The notes under the pieces were generated by a model. The model was not told the origin of the DNA, made no database searches, and saw only the letters and a program-made list of their open reading frames with translations. From assembly GCF_002379095.1 (NCBI RefSeq), contig NZ_NBZV01000039.1, positions 1-44,973 on the forward strand: 44,973 nucleotides of DNA, given 5' to 3'. This DNA comes from Polaromonas sp. AER18D-145. Its GTDB lineage: Bacteria; Pseudomonadota; Gammaproteobacteria; Burkholderiales; Burkholderiaceae_C. The number at the start of each line of letters is the position of its first letter. Position 1 is the first letter of the stretch. A program made the translations under genes and the position numbers. Of this stretch, positions 1-10,749 are shown piece by piece.

Positions 1-71
1 CTGCGCAAGTTCCGCCAGAAAAAATAAGCGGGGGCAATTCCGCTTATTTTTTCTGGCGGAACTTGCGCAGG
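1..71. repeat. 31-bp perfect inverted repeat at window edge
   Basis: Positions 1-31 are the exact reverse complement of 40-70, with a loop of about 8 bases. The right arm is the 3' end of atpC (its last eight codons plus stop). The left arm therefore spells the same C-terminus on the plus strand. A core hairpin at a terminator is expected here, but an arm copying coding sequence base for base is not. Because the repeat starts at base 1, it could be a natural extended terminator or a fold-back assembly artefact at a contig end. Confidence 0.9.
22..58 (-). terminator. Rho-independent terminator of the atp operon
   Basis: On the minus strand the end of atpC reads into a hairpin with stem AAAAAATAAGCGG / CCGCTTATTTTTT. 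The stop codon TAA is inside the stem, and the right arm gives the U-rich tract. It is symmetric and could work in both directions. It forms the core of the longer inverted repeat at the window edge. Confidence 0.75.
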
Positions 72-469
72 GCCGCAATCTGCGCGGCCATCACGGCCAG
101 CTCGGACTGGGCCATCGCGATATCAATATCGGTCTTGGCGTTTTTCAGCGCTTCCTCTGCAGAGGCCTTGGCGGCGGAGGCCTTGGCTTCGTCGAGGTCC
201 TTGCCGCGGATGGCGGTGTCGGACAGCACCGTGACACAGTGGGGCTGCACTTCGAGCAGGCCGCCGGCCACGAAAACAAACTCTTCCGAACCATCGGCCT
301 TTTCAATACGCACAGCACCGGGCTTGATCCGGGTGATCAGCGGCGTGTGGCGTGGGTAGATACCCAGCTCGCCCGCCTCGCCCGGCAAAGCCACGAATTT
401 GGCCTCGCCGGAAAAGATGGACTCTTCCGCGCTGACAACATCGACATGGATGGTGTGTGAGGTGTCCAT
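44..469 (-). CDS. atpC: ATP synthase F1 subunit epsilon
   Basis: The 141-residue product is the epsilon subunit of the central stalk, which joins gamma to the c-ring and inhibits ATP hydrolysis. The N-terminal beta-sandwich starts around [11 protein letters not shown], with the family-typical [14 protein letters not shown] stretch near residues 33-46. The C-terminal alanine-rich helical hairpin covers about residues 90-141. Length is normal for the family. It is the last gene of the operon, 3 bases after the atpD stop codon, and its own stop lies inside the terminator hairpin. Confidence 0.97.
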   Translation of the reverse strand: MDTSHTIHVDVVSAEESIFSGEAKFVALPGEAGELGIYPRHTPLITRIKPGAVRIEKADGSEEFVFVAGGLLEVQPHCVTVLSDTAIRGKDLDEAKASAAKASAEEALKNAKTDIDIAMAQSELAVMAAQIAALRKFRQKK

Positions 470-472
470 CGC

Positions 473-1897
<1,425 letters not shown>

Positions 1898-1916
1898 TTA
1901 AATCTTGAATCGCGGT

Positions 1917-2783
1917 TTAAACCGCTGCGGCACCGGCGACGATTTCCGAAAGTTCTTTCGTGATCGCCGCTTGACGCGTTTTGTTGTAAACCAATTTGAG
2001 TTCGCCAATCACGCTGCCGGCGTTGTCCGTGGCGGCCTTCATGGCCACCATGCGGGCCGACTGCTCGGATGCCATGTTTTCGGCGACCGCCTGGTAAACC
2101 AGCGCCTCGACGTAACGGACCAGCAGGTCGTCAATGACCGTCTGTGCATCAGGCTCATAGATGTAGTCCCAGCCGTGCTGATCCTTGTCAGCCTGCAGCC
2201 GGTCTGCCGTCAGCGGCAGCAACTGCTCGACCACGGGCTCCTGGCGCATGGTGTTGATGAAGCGTGTGTAGCAAAGGTAAACCGCATTGATCTTGCCCTC
2301 GCTGTACGCGTCCAGCAGCACCTTGACCGGCCCGATCAGCTTGTCCAGATGGGGTTTGTCGCCCAGCTGCGTCGCATGCGACACCACCTGCGCGCCGATC
2401 CGGTTCAGAAAGCCCAGGCCCTTGTTGCCGATGGCCACCGACTGGATGCCCTGACCCGCGGCCTGCATTTCCTTGAGCTTGACCGTGACCTGCCGCAGCA
2501 GGTTGGTGTTCAAGCCGCCGCACAGGCCCTTGTCGGTCGTGACCACGATGAAGCCGCCGGCCTTGGCATCGTTGGCCTGCATGAAGGCGTGGGTGTACTC
2601 GGGATTGGCCTGGGCCAGATTGGCCGTGATGTTGCGAATCTTGTCACTGTAAGGTCGGGCAGAGCGCATCCGTTCCTGCGCCTTGCGCATTTTGGAGGCC
2701 GCCACCATTTCCATGGCTTTGGTGATCTTGCGGGTGTTTTCCACCGACTTGATCTTGCCGCGTATCTCTTTTCCTGCCGCCAT
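1917..2783 (-). CDS. atpG: ATP synthase F1 subunit gamma
   Basis: The 288-residue product is the gamma rotor shaft turning inside the alpha3beta3 hexamer. The N-terminal helix begins [20 protein letters not shown], which is highly typical, and the C-terminal helix contains the conserved [16 protein letters not shown]. The central Rossmann-like domain includes [10 protein letters not shown]. Length matches the family. It lies 53 bases after atpA and 40 bases before atpD. Confidence 0.98.
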   Translation of the reverse strand: MAAGKEIRGKIKSVENTRKITKAMEMVAASKMRKAQERMRSARPYSDKIRNITANLAQANPEYTHAFMQANDAKAGGFIVVTTDKGLCGGLNTNLLRQVTVKLKEMQAAGQGIQSVAIGNKGLGFLNRIGAQVVSHATQLGDKPHLDKLIGPVKVLLDAYSEGKINAVYLCYTRFINTMRQEPVVEQLLPLTADRLQADKDQHGWDYIYEPDAQTVIDDLLVRYVEALVYQAVAENMASEQSARMVAMKAATDNAGSVIGELKLVYNKTRQAAITKELSEIVAGAAAV

Positions 2784-2836
2784 ATTGTTTCCTAAATGGT
2801 TTCTAAGCTCTGGGCTTGGATGTCTTCAGGTCCGAA

Positions 2837-4390
2837 TCAGGCAAACGACTTCTTGAACGCAGCCACGGCCGTGGTCATCTCCGCCTCGGCGTCCTTGTCC
2901 ATCGCCTTGGCCGCTTCGAGCTTGGCCATCAGTGCAGCGTGCTTGTCCTTGAGGTAGCTGTGCAGGCCGGCTTCAAACGCCAGAACCTTCTTGACCTCGA
3001 CATCGTCCATGAAGCCCTTGTTCACTGCGAACAGTGTCGAGGCCATGTTGGAGATGGTCAAAGGCGAGTACTGCGCCTGCTTGAGCAGTTCCGTCACGCG
3101 GGCACCGCGGTCCAGCTGCTTGCGGGTGGCTTCGTCCAGGTCGGAAGCGAACTGCGCAAACGCAGCCAGCTCACGGTACTGGGCCAGATCGGTACGGATA
3201 CCGCCGGACAGGTTCTTGATCAGCTTGGTCTGGGCAGCACCACCGACGCGCGACACCGAGATACCGGCGTTGATGGCGGGGCGGATACCGGCGTTGAACA
3301 GGCTGGTTTCCAGGAAGATCTGGCCGTCGGTGATCGAGATCACGTTGGTCGGCACGAAGGCAGACACGTCGCCGGCTTGCGTCTCGATGATCGGCAGGGC
3401 CGTCAGCGAACCGGTCTTGCCCTTGACTTCACCCTTGGTGAAGTCTTCGACGTATTTTTCGTTCACGCGGGCAGCGCGCTCGAGCAGACGGCTGTGGAGA
3501 TAGAACACGTCGCCGGGATAGGCTTCGCGGCCTGGCGGACGGCGCAGCAGCAGCGAGACCTGGCGGTAAGCCACGGCCTGCTTGGACAGGTCGTCATACA
3601 CAATCAGCGCGTCCTGGCCGCGGTCGCGGAAGTACTCGCCCATGGTGCAGCCGGAGTAGGCGCTGACGTACTGCATGGCCGCCGATTCGGAAGCGGAGGC
3701 CGCCACGACGATGGTGTAGTCCATCGCGCCGGCTTGCTCCAGCGAACGCACCACGTTCTTGATCGACGAGGCTTTCTGGCCAATCGCAACATAAACGCAG
3801 GAGACGCCCTGGCCCTTCTGGTTGATGATGGCGTCAATCGCCACAGCCGTTTTACCGGTCTGGCGGTCGCCGATGATCAGTTCGCGCTGGCCGCGGCCGA
3901 CGGGCACCATGGAGTCAATGGACTTCAGGCCGGTCTGCAGGGGCTGGTCCACCGATTTGCGGGCAATCACGCCCGGTGCGACCTTTTCGATCACGTCGGT
4001 CATCTTGGCGTTGATCGGACCCTTGCCGTCGATGGGCTGGCCGAGGGCGTTGACCACGCGGCCAAGCAGCTCGGGACCGACCGGCACTTCCAGAATGCGA
4101 CCCGTGCACTTGACGGTGTCGCCTTCGGCGATGTGTTCGTATTCACCCAGGATCACCGAGCCGACCGAGTCGCGCTCAAGGTTCAGCGCCAGGCCGTAGG
4201 TGGGCGTGCCGTCCGCCGTGGGAGGAAATTCCAGCATCTCGCCCTGCATCACATCGGACAGGCCATGGACGCGGACGATGCCGTCGGACACCGACACAAC
4301 GGTACCCTGGTTACGGATGTCGGCACTGACAGTCAAGCCTTCGATACGGCTCTTGATCAGTTCAGAAATTTCTGCGGGATTGAGTTGCAT
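2837..4390 (-). CDS. atpA: ATP synthase F1 subunit alpha
   Basis: The 517-residue product is the non-catalytic nucleotide-binding alpha subunit. The Walker A loop GDRQTGKT is at residues 174-181, and the signature region with [17 protein letters not shown] is present. The N-terminus [18 protein letters not shown] is the usual start that contacts the delta subunit. Length is normal. It is the middle gene of the atp operon, after atpH. Confidence 0.99.
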   Translation of the reverse strand: MQLNPAEISELIKSRIEGLTVSADIRNQGTVVSVSDGIVRVHGLSDVMQGEMLEFPPTADGTPTYGLALNLERDSVGSVILGEYEHIAEGDTVKCTGRILEVPVGPELLGRVVNALGQPIDGKGPINAKMTDVIEKVAPGVIARKSVDQPLQTGLKSIDSMVPVGRGQRELIIGDRQTGKTAVAIDAIINQKGQGVSCVYVAIGQKASSIKNVVRSLEQAGAMDYTIVVAASASESAAMQYVSAYSGCTMGEYFRDRGQDALIVYDDLSKQAVAYRQVSLLLRRPPGREAYPGDVFYLHSRLLERAARVNEKYVEDFTKGEVKGKTGSLTALPIIETQAGDVSAFVPTNVISITDGQIFLETSLFNAGIRPAINAGISVSRVGGAAQTKLIKNLSGGIRTDLAQYRELAAFAQFASDLDEATRKQLDRGARVTELLKQAQYSPLTISNMASTLFAVNKGFMDDVEVKKVLAFEAGLHSYLKDKHAALMAKLEAAKAMDKDAEAEMTTAVAAFKKSFA

Positions 4391-4451
4391 GACTCTTTCC
4401 TTCTTTCTATGTTGTTGGCTAAAAACCTGGGTGCTGCGCCTTGGCGCCAGC

Positions 4452-4982
4452 TCAAGAAATCAGCGCCACTTTCATTTGCTCTAAACGGGCTTTCACCGAG
4501 GTGTCCAGCACCTCGTCACCCACCACGACACGCACGCCGCCGATCAGGGCCGGCTCCAGTTCAACCGTGAGGTTGAGCTTGCGGCCAAAGCGCTTCTCCA
4601 GCGTCGCAGCCAGATCGGCCAGTGCAGCACCCTCGAGCGCAAAGGCGCTGTACACGGTGGCATCGGACGAACCGCTCTTCGCATTTTTCAATGCACGGAA
4701 CTGGCTGGCAATTTCCGGCAGAACGCTGATGCGGCCGTTGTCAATCACGGCACGCAGGAAGTTTTTCGCAGCTTCCGGCAGCGTCGCCTTGACAACACCG
4801 GCGATCACGTCGAACGTCTGCGATGCCGTCACGCTGGGGTTGCCGGCAAACTGCTGCAACTGGACATTGCTGGCTACGGCCGCCAGCTCATCGAGCCAGG
4901 TCGAGGTGCCGCCCAGGTCAGACCCGGAGGCCTTGAACAGGGCTTCAGCATAGGGACGGGCAATGGTGGCTAGTTCGGCCAT
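4452..4982 (-). CDS. atpH: ATP synthase F1 subunit delta
   Basis: The 176-residue product is the delta (OSCP-like) subunit that ties the top of F1 to the b-subunit stator. The start [19 protein letters not shown] is the family's first helix, and the C-terminal beta domain contains [20 protein letters not shown], the most conserved stretch. Length is normal. It follows atpF by 13 bases and precedes atpA in standard order. Confidence 0.98.
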   Translation of the reverse strand: MAELATIARPYAEALFKASGSDLGGTSTWLDELAAVASNVQLQQFAGNPSVTASQTFDVIAGVVKATLPEAAKNFLRAVIDNGRISVLPEIASQFRALKNAKSGSSDATVYSAFALEGAALADLAATLEKRFGRKLNLTVELEPALIGGVRVVVGDEVLDTSVKARLEQMKVALIS

Positions 4983-4995
4983 GGTGACACCCCTC

Positions 4996-5466
4996 TCAAA
5001 GCTCGGTCTTCAAGCGGCCCAGCAAGTCAGCATGCACACCGGCATTGACTTCCTTGCGCAGAATCTGCTCGGCACCCTTGACAGCCAGTGCGGCGACCTG
5101 CTCACGCAGGGTCTCACGGGCCTTGACGGTTTGCTGCTCGGCCTCGACCTTGGCAGCGGCAATGATCTTGCTGCCTTCTTCCGCAGCCTTGGCCTTGGCC
5201 TCTTCGATCATGGACTGGGCGCGGCGCTCCGCTTCAGCCAGGCGCACGGCCGACTCATTGCGCGACTTGGCAAGCTCTTCTTCCACGCGCTTGTTGGCAA
5301 CGGAGAGTTCGGACTTGGCCTTGTCGGCGGCAGCGAGGCCTTCAGCGATTTTTTGGGCACGCTCGTCCAGCGCTTTCGTAATGGGCGGCCACACAAACTT
5401 CATTGTGAACCACACCAGGATCGCGAAAACAATCGCCTGGACGAACAGGGTTGCATTAATACTCAC
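4996..5466 (-). CDS. atpF: ATP synthase Fo subunit b
   Basis: The 156-residue product is subunit b of the peripheral stalk. One N-terminal membrane helix (about residues 5-25, [20 protein letters not shown]) is followed by a long charged alanine/glutamate-rich helix that dimerises and reaches up to delta. Length and architecture match the family. It lies between atpE and atpH. Confidence 0.98.
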   Translation of the reverse strand: MSINATLFVQAIVFAILVWFTMKFVWPPITKALDERAQKIAEGLAAADKAKSELSVANKRVEEELAKSRNESAVRLAEAERRAQSMIEEAKAKAAEEGSKIIAAAKVEAEQQTVKARETLREQVAALAVKGAEQILRKEVNAGVHADLLGRLKTEL

Positions 5467-5496
5467 GGCAACGCCTTTCTGTCGGGGTTGTGACGA

Positions 5497-5745
<249 letters not shown>

Positions 5746-5808
5746 TTAAAGCTCCTATGGATTTAAGTTAACTAACAAACAAAAGAAAGAAAAACCAGAC
5801 TGACAAAC

Positions 5809-6666
5809 TTAGTGATGATCGTGGGCCTGGCCCACATACACCAGGGTCAACATCATGAAGATGAAGGCCTGCAAGGTGATGATCAGGATGTGGAAGATGG
5901 CCCACACGGTGCCGGCCAGGACATGGCCGATCGGCAGCAGGATGCCCGGCAGCGACATGGCGGCAGCACCCCCCATCAGGGCGATCAGCATGAAGACCAG
6001 TTCGCCGGCATACATGTTGCCGAACAGTCGCATGCCGTGCGACACGGTCTTGGCAATGAACTCGATGATCTGGAACACGAAATTGAAAGGCCACAGGATG
6101 GGATGCCCGCCAAACGGCGCACTGACCATTTCATGGAGCCAGCCACCAAAACCCTTGATCTTGATGTTGTAGAAAATGCAGATCAGCAGCACGGAGACCG
6201 ACAGGCCCAGGGTGACGGAGAGGTCGGCGGTCGGCACGACGCGCATGTAGGCATGGTGCGGATCATGGCCGGTCGCCGCAAACACCAGCTCCCAGATTTT
6301 GGGCAGCAGGTCAACGGGCAGCAAGTCCATGGCATTCATCAGGAAAATCCAGACAAACACGGTCAGCGCCATCGGCGCCACCAGCTTGCGGCTTTGCGCA
6401 TTGTTGATGATGCCCTTGGCTTGGCTGTCGACCATCTCGACCAAGATCTCCACGGCAGCCTGGAAGCGGCCCGGCACGCCGGCGGTCGCGGCGCGCGCAG
6501 CCTTCCATAGGAAGAAGCTGCCAACCACGCCCAGCAGCAGCGCCCAAATGATGGAGTCGAGGTTGTACACCGAGAAGTCAATGACACCACTCATTGGCTT
6601 GTTTTGCCAATGGGTCAGGTGGTGACCAATGTATTCGCCGGCGGTAGGTCCGTTTGCAGAAGCCAT
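5809..6666 (-). CDS. atpB: ATP synthase Fo subunit a
   Basis: The 285-residue product is the membrane subunit holding the two proton half-channels. The essential arginine is in SHGMRLFGNMYAGEL (Arg213), which faces Asp60 of subunit c. Several hydrophobic helices and a His-rich C-terminus (GQAHDHH) are visible. Length is normal for betaproteobacteria. It follows atpI by 16 bases. Confidence 0.98.
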   Translation of the reverse strand: MASANGPTAGEYIGHHLTHWQNKPMSGVIDFSVYNLDSIIWALLLGVVGSFFLWKAARAATAGVPGRFQAAVEILVEMVDSQAKGIINNAQSRKLVAPMALTVFVWIFLMNAMDLLPVDLLPKIWELVFAATGHDPHHAYMRVVPTADLSVTLGLSVSVLLICIFYNIKIKGFGGWLHEMVSAPFGGHPILWPFNFVFQIIEFIAKTVSHGMRLFGNMYAGELVFMLIALMGGAAAMSLPGILLPIGHVLAGTVWAIFHILIITLQAFIFMMLTLVYVGQAHDHH

Positions 6667-6682
6667 CTAGCTACTCGTCTCG

Positions 6683-7192
6683 TTAAGTTGGGTGGATACC
6701 GGGGCGCTTGGGCTTGAACCAGAGCACACCCCAATACACTTTCATCGTCACTATCAGGCCCGCCAACATGGCAGGCCAGCTCAAATCTTCAATCAGCCGC
6801 GGCGCCGCGAACAACATCGCGATCGTCAGGCCTATCTTGACCATTTCCCATAAAAAGAACCCGAGCACCGCAGCGCCCGCATTCATGGAAGACACCTTGC
6901 TGGTCAGCCCGCGCACAAAAAGCGCCGCGGGGAGCACCACCGCCAGCGCGCCGTAGAACGCCGACCAGGCCACGTTTTGTCTTCCGGTCAAAGCCCAGGC
7001 AACACAGGCCACCAGGACTCCGGCCACCAGTTGCCCGGCCACCACCCACCAGGGCGACAGCGAAGGACTGGCTTCGCGCAGCTTCTGCGCTTCTTCGCGC
7101 GTCAGCGGCTTGAAATTTTCCTCACCCGCCTCAGTTACCTGAGTCGGAACCTTTGCCAACGGAAGAACCACCGAATCTGTCATTTTGACCAT
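6683..7192 (-). CDS. atpI: ATP synthase-associated protein AtpI
   Basis: This is a small membrane protein of the AtpI family, thought to help assemble the c-ring or handle Mg2+ in some bacteria; it is not part of the working enzyme. About four hydrophobic segments follow a polar N-terminal tail of roughly 45 residues, and the C-terminus is basic (WFKPKRPG). Candidate starts are ATG at 7192 and ATG at 7183 (MTDSVVL); neither has a strong ribosome site, so the start is uncertain. It is the first gene of the atp operon. Confidence 0.88.
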   Translation of the reverse strand: MVKMTDSVVLPLAKVPTQVTEAGEENFKPLTREEAQKLREASPSLSPWWVVAGQLVAGVLVACVAWALTGRQNVAWSAFYGALAVVLPAALFVRGLTSKVSSMNAGAAVLGFFLWEMVKIGLTIAMLFAAPRLIEDLSWPAMLAGLIVTMKVYWGVLWFKPKRPGIHPT

Positions 7193-7238
7193 CACAAATT
7201 ACGAGCAGGTTACAGGCCGGTTATTAGCAAAGCCCTTG

Positions 7239-7244
7239 ATTATA
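7239..7244 (-). promoter_or_regulatory. -10 box of the probable atp operon promoter
   Basis: The minus strand reads TATAAT, a perfect sigma-70 -10 box, about 46 bases before the atpI start. It stands out in high-GC surroundings. No good -35 hexamer is visible 16-19 bases upstream, so the promoter may need an activator or use another contact. Transcription would start near 7232. Confidence 0.5.
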
Positions 7245-7418
7245 CGTAGAAACCCGCCCGCTCCGGAAAGTCCCTGCACCAAACTGTGGCGGGAGGCATG
7301 GCCGCGCGGTCCGCAGGGGGACGTTTTGCAGGCGACAATCCGTTTTCCGGCCGCTGCAGGTCCCTCCATAGACGGGACCTCTCCGCTCTTGCAGCACGCC
7401 TTTTTGAAAGCCCCTCGC

Positions 7419-7865
7419 ATGCCTGCCTTGATGAAATTCCTCCATATCGCCGCCGCCATCGTGTGGCTCGGCGGCATCAGCTTCATGCTCTTTGCGCTGC
7501 GGCCTGCCGCCGCCGCGCAACTGGCGCCACCGCAGCGCCTGCCGTTGATCGCCCTGGTCTTGCAGAAGTTTTTTCTGCTGGTTTGGCCCGCCATTGCACT
7601 GCTGCTGCTCACCGGACTGGCCATGCTGCTGGCTGTCGGCATGAAAAACGCGCCGCTGGGTTGGCACCTGATGTTCGGCATCGGCCTGCTGATGTTCGCC
7701 CTGTTCGGCCATCTTTATTTTGGTCCCTACCGGCGTCTGAAACTGGCCGTGGCTGCCGCGGACTGGCCCGAAGGCGGGCGCCGTGTGGGCCAGATCGCCA
7801 CCCTGGCCATGAGCAACCTGGTACTCGGCACCCTGGCCATTGCGGCCGTGATTTTCTGGGCCTGA
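7419..7865 (+). CDS. Small integral membrane protein, CopD-like
   Basis: The product is about 148 residues (144 if ATG 7431 is used) with four hydrophobic helices. It begins PALMKFLHIAAAIVWLGG, in the style of CopD/DUF4149-type inner-membrane proteins, where an N-terminal His in the first helix is common. No copper-binding partner or copC-like gene is nearby, so a copper role is not supported by context. The reading frame is open further upstream, but the hydrophobic start makes 7419 or 7431 the likely start. It lies divergent to the atp operon and 64 bases before the DUF2062 gene. Confidence 0.75.
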   Translation: MPALMKFLHIAAAIVWLGGISFMLFALRPAAAAQLAPPQRLPLIALVLQKFFLLVWPAIALLLLTGLAMLLAVGMKNAPLGWHLMFGIGLLMFALFGHLYFGPYRRLKLAVAAADWPEGGRRVGQIATLAMSNLVLGTLAIAAVIFWA

Positions 7866-7929
7866 CGATGCGGGCAGCCAGCGTGATGCCGATGGACGAA
7901 ACACACTGTCCTCGGGCCAGGGCGCGGCC

Positions 7930-8502
7930 ATGAGCACACGAAAAAAAAGAAACCCGCCAACACCCTCGTGGACGGACCGCTTCACCAAAGGAATCAGCCG
8001 CGAGACGCTGGCGGCCCACTCTTGGCTCAAGCCGGTGGCGCATCACCTGAGCGAACCCGGGCTGTGGCATGTGCAGCACGAGGCCGTGGCCCGCGGCGTC
8101 GCCATCGGCATGTTCTGGGCATTTGCACTGCCTGTCGCCCAGATTCTGGTGGCCGCCGTCCACTGCATCTGGTGGCGCGGCAACATCCCGGTGGCCGCCG
8201 GCGTGACACTGATCACGAATCCATTCACCATCGGCTTCTGGCTCTGGCTGGCGTACAAGCTGGGCAGCCTGATCCTGGGGATCTCACCCGACGAGGTGGA
8301 AGCCGGCAGCGCGGCGCTGGAAGCAGCGTCAGCCAGTGCCGGCTTCAATGTCGTGGGCTGGCTGGAGCGCTTTGGCTGGCCGGCGGTGCTCGGCATGGCC
8401 ATTTTTTCCGTCGCAGGCTCGGCCGGCGGTTATGTGCTGGTCAACCTCATCTGGCGCTTTCGCGTCTGGTTCAAGCGGCGTATCCAGCGCCATGGCCGTT
8501 AG
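7930..8502 (+). CDS. DUF2062 family membrane protein
   Basis: The 190-residue product has a basic N-terminus (STRKKRNPP) and a DUF2062 domain. The typical pattern is a polar start, then GVAIGMFWAFALPVAQ, an Asn-containing second helix (ITNPFTIGFWLWLAYKLG) and a C-terminal helix with a basic tail. Function of the family is not established. The final G of its TAG stop is also the first base of a palindromic repeat element. Confidence 0.85.
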   Translation: MSTRKKRNPPTPSWTDRFTKGISRETLAAHSWLKPVAHHLSEPGLWHVQHEAVARGVAIGMFWAFALPVAQILVAAVHCIWWRGNIPVAAGVTLITNPFTIGFWLWLAYKLGSLILGISPDEVEAGSAALEAASASAGFNVVGWLERFGWPAVLGMAIFSVAGSAGGYVLVNLIWRFRVWFKRRIQRHGR

Positions 8503-8663
8503 TACTGCAACCCGAAAATATCGAAACATGAAAGCGCACCTTCGCACCCATGGCGGCGTTGCAATCCTTGCGAAGGCGCACAGCCTTCGCTGCGGCTTGC
8601 GCCTTGCCCTGGGCACGAAGTCATCACTTTCATTTTTGTTTCGCTACTTCCGTGCTGCAGTAC
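8502..8663. repeat. MITE-like element with imperfect terminal inverted repeats
   Basis: About 162 bases between the DUF2062 gene and dat. The left end (8502-8549) and the reverse complement of the right end (8611-8663) both start GTACTGCA and share the order GTACTGCA, CGAAAC, ATGAAAG, TTCG, CCC, with small gaps. A perfect 8-bp hairpin, GCGAAGGC/GCCTTCGC, lies at 8570-8590. No long open frame of its own is convincing and no target duplication is visible. It could be a non-autonomous transposable element or a large REP-type repeat. Confidence 0.55.
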
Positions 8664-8718
8664 CAGGGCGAAACACGGCCTGCGCGACAATCCTCTCCCC
8701 ACCCCTTTTTTGAATGCC

Positions 8719-9639
8719 ATGATGAGCACTTCCAGCCCCGCCTCGATCACGCCCCTGCCCGCCACGCCGTGCTACCTCAACGGCGAATTCACCGCCCTGC
8801 GGGACGCGAAGGTCAGCGTGATGGACCGCGGCTTCATCTTCGGTGACGGCGTCTACGAAGTGGTGCCGGTGTATGCCGGCCAGCCCTTCCGCTTTGCCCA
8901 GCACATGGCACGCCTTGACCGCAGCCTGGCGGAGGTGCGCATCACCAATCCGCTGTCCCACGCCCAATGGCGCGAGGTCACACGCAAGCTGGTCGCCGAC
9001 TACGCGTTGCAGCTGCGCACCTCGCCGGAAAAAACCGACCAGCTGGTCTACATCCAGATCACCCGCGGCGTGGCGCTGCGCGACCATGTGATGCCGCCCG
9101 ACCTGGCACCCACCGTGTTTGTCATGACCAACACCATGAAGCCGCCAACGCCCGAGCAGCGCGCGCACGGCGTGGCCTGCGTCACCGCCGACGACTTCCG
9201 CTGGAGCAAGGCCCACATCAAGAGCACCAGCTTGCTGGGCGCGGTGTTTGCCCGCCAAATCAGCGCCGACGAAGGGGCCGTGGAAACCGTGATGTTCCGG
9301 GACGGCTTCCTCAGCGAAGCGGCCGCCTGCAACGTCTGGGTCGTCCAGGGCGGCAAGGTACTGGGCCCGCCCAAGGACAACCTGGTGCTCGAAGGCATTC
9401 GTTACGGCCTGATCGAGGAGATCTGCCGCGATGCCGGCATCCCGTTTGAGCTGCGCCGGGTCAAGCGCGAGGAAGTTTTCGCCGCCGACGAGCTGCTGCT
9501 GTCGTCGGCGACCAAGGAGGTGCTGGCCGTCACTTCGCTCGACGGCAAAAGCATCGGCAGCGGCCAGCCCGGCCCGGTTTACGCGAAGCTGCACGCGGCC
9601 TACCAGCGCGCCAAACAGGCGCAGACGGAGCAACCATGA
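8719..9639 (+). CDS. dat: D-amino acid aminotransferase (PLP class IV)
   Basis: The product of about 306 residues is a fold-type IV PLP enzyme, probably D-alanine transaminase, which moves the amino group between D-alanine and 2-oxo acids. The early motif MDRGFIFGDGVYEVVP, the pyridoxal lysine in HIKSTSLLG (about residue 168) and FLSEAAACNVWVV fit D-AAT better than branched-chain transaminase. Start is ATG 8719 or 8722. It overlaps the next gene by ATGA, so the two are translationally coupled, and lipB-lipA follow. This order is one I associate with Burkholderiales. Confidence 0.88.
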   Translation: MMSTSSPASITPLPATPCYLNGEFTALRDAKVSVMDRGFIFGDGVYEVVPVYAGQPFRFAQHMARLDRSLAEVRITNPLSHAQWREVTRKLVADYALQLRTSPEKTDQLVYIQITRGVALRDHVMPPDLAPTVFVMTNTMKPPTPEQRAHGVACVTADDFRWSKAHIKSTSLLGAVFARQISADEGAVETVMFRDGFLSEAAACNVWVVQGGKVLGPPKDNLVLEGIRYGLIEEICRDAGIPFELRRVKREEVFAADELLLSSATKEVLAVTSLDGKSIGSGQPGPVYAKLHAAYQRAKQAQTEQP

Positions 9640-9923
9640 ACACCCCGCCCCCCGAAACACCGCGCCAGGAATCACTGATCGAGTACCCCTCGCTGTTTCC
9701 CATCAAGGTCATGGGCGAAAAGGTCGACGGGCTGGTGCACGCCATCAGCGTGATTGCGCGCGAGTTCGACCCGGTGTTTGACGCGACCACCATCGAGCTG
9801 CGCGAAAGCAAGGGCGGCAAATACCTGGGCGTGACCATCACCATCATGGCCACCTCCAGGGAACAGCTCGACGAGCTGTACCGCACGCTGTCGACCCACC
9901 CCATGGTCAAGGTGGTGCTGTAA
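9636..9923 (+). CDS. ybeD: DUF493 (YbeD) family protein
   Basis: The 95-residue product is a small alpha/beta domain of the DUF493/YbeD family with an ACT-like fold. Conserved pieces are IEYPSLFPIKVMG near residues 14-26 and the C-terminal LDELYRTLSTHPMVKVVL. The family's biochemical role is unknown, but it commonly stands just before lipB, as here, hinting at a part in lipoate metabolism. Its start overlaps the dat stop (ATGA). Confidence 0.88.
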   Translation: MNTPPPETPRQESLIEYPSLFPIKVMGEKVDGLVHAISVIAREFDPVFDATTIELRESKGGKYLGVTITIMATSREQLDELYRTLSTHPMVKVVL

Positions 9924-9947
9924 AGCACCACCTTGCAGAGGCCTGCC

Positions 9948-10724
9948 ATGTCCTTTGATGTGCGCCCGCTCGGCCAGGTGGACTACCTGCCCACCTATGC
10001 GGCCATGCAGGCCTTCACCGCCAGCCGCCATGACACTTCAAGCCAAATCGGCCTCCAGCCCAATCAGGCCGTGCGCGACCAGCTATGGATTTGTGAGCAT
10101 CCACCGGTGTACACGCAGGGGCTGGCCGGCAAGCCTGACCATGTGCTGGCCCCCGGCAACATTCCGGTGGTGCAAACCGACCGGGGTGGCCAGGTCACTT
10201 ATCACGGCCCGGGCCAGGTGGTGGCCTACCCGCTGATTGACCTGAAACGCGCCGGCTATTTCGTCAAGGAGTATGTCTACCGCATCGAAGAGGCCGTCAT
10301 CCGGACGCTGGGGCATTTCGGCGTGACCGGGCACCGCGTGACGGGCTCGCCCGGCATCTACGTCCGCCTGGACGACCCCTTCTCGCATGCGCGCCTGCAG
10401 CAGCCCTCACCCCGACCCTCTCCCGCTTGCGGGAGAGGGAGTGAACAGCCCCCTCTCCCGCAAGCGGGAGAGGGCGGGGGTGAGGGTGACCCTTTCCGCG
10501 GCCTGGGCAAGATCGCCGCGCTGGGCATCAAGGTTAGCCGGCACTGCACCTACCACGGCGTCGCGCTCAATGTGGCGATGGACCTCGAACCCTTCTCGCG
10601 CATCAACCCCTGTGGGTATGCGGGGTTGCAAACCACAGACCTTTCTACAATCGGGGTATCGGCCAGCTGGCAGGAGGCCGCGGACGTGCTGGGCCACAAG
10701 CTCGTCACCTACCTGACGCCCTGA
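9948..10724 (+). CDS. lipB: Octanoyl-(acyl-carrier protein):protein octanoyltransferase
   Basis: LipB moves octanoyl from acyl-carrier protein to lipoyl domains of 2-oxoacid dehydrogenases and the H protein. The conserved block [19 protein letters not shown] is at residues 78-96. The catalytic pair is Lys188 (GKIAALG) and Cys221 (INPCGYAG). Start is ATG 9948 (MSFDVRPLG). At 258 residues it is about 30 longer than typical. The excess, residues about 152-181, is rich in Pro, Gly and Ser and is encoded by a palindromic repeat in a surface loop before the catalytic lysine. All catalytic parts are intact and in frame, so it is probably functional. Confidence 0.95.
   Translation: MSFDVRPLGQVDYLPTYAAMQAFTASRHDTSSQIGLQPNQAVRDQLWICEHPPVYTQGLAGKPDHVLAPGNIPVVQTDRGGQVTYHGPGQVVAYPLIDLKRAGYFVKEYVYRIEEAVIRTLGHFGVTGHRVTGSPGIYVRLDDPFSHARLQQPSPRPSPACGRGSEQPPLPQAGEGGGEGDPFRGLGKIAALGIKVSRHCTYHGVALNVAMDLEPFSRINPCGYAGLQTTDLSTIGVSASWQEAADVLGHKLVTYLTP
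10404..10486. repeat. Palindromic repeat element inside lipB
   Basis: An 83-base near-perfect inverted repeat. It begins CCCTCACCCC and ends GGGGTGAGGG, and each arm contains its own palindrome CCCTCTCCCGC/GCGGGAGAGGG. The arms are separated by about 11 bases. Repeats of this CCCTCTCCCG...CGGGAGAGGG type are widespread intergenic palindromes in proteobacteria; here one lies within a gene and is translated without a stop codon. Confidence 0.9.
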
Positions 10725-10749
10725 CCACATACCTCCAAAGAAGCACACC

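Noticed and set aside
2816..4570. A 584-residue open frame antisense to atpA
   Set aside because: Same reason: shadow of a strongly conserved gene with no ribosome site or domain.
10404..10486. CRISPR-like repeat in lipB
   Set aside because: Only two inverted arms, no spacers or further repeats; it is a palindromic element.
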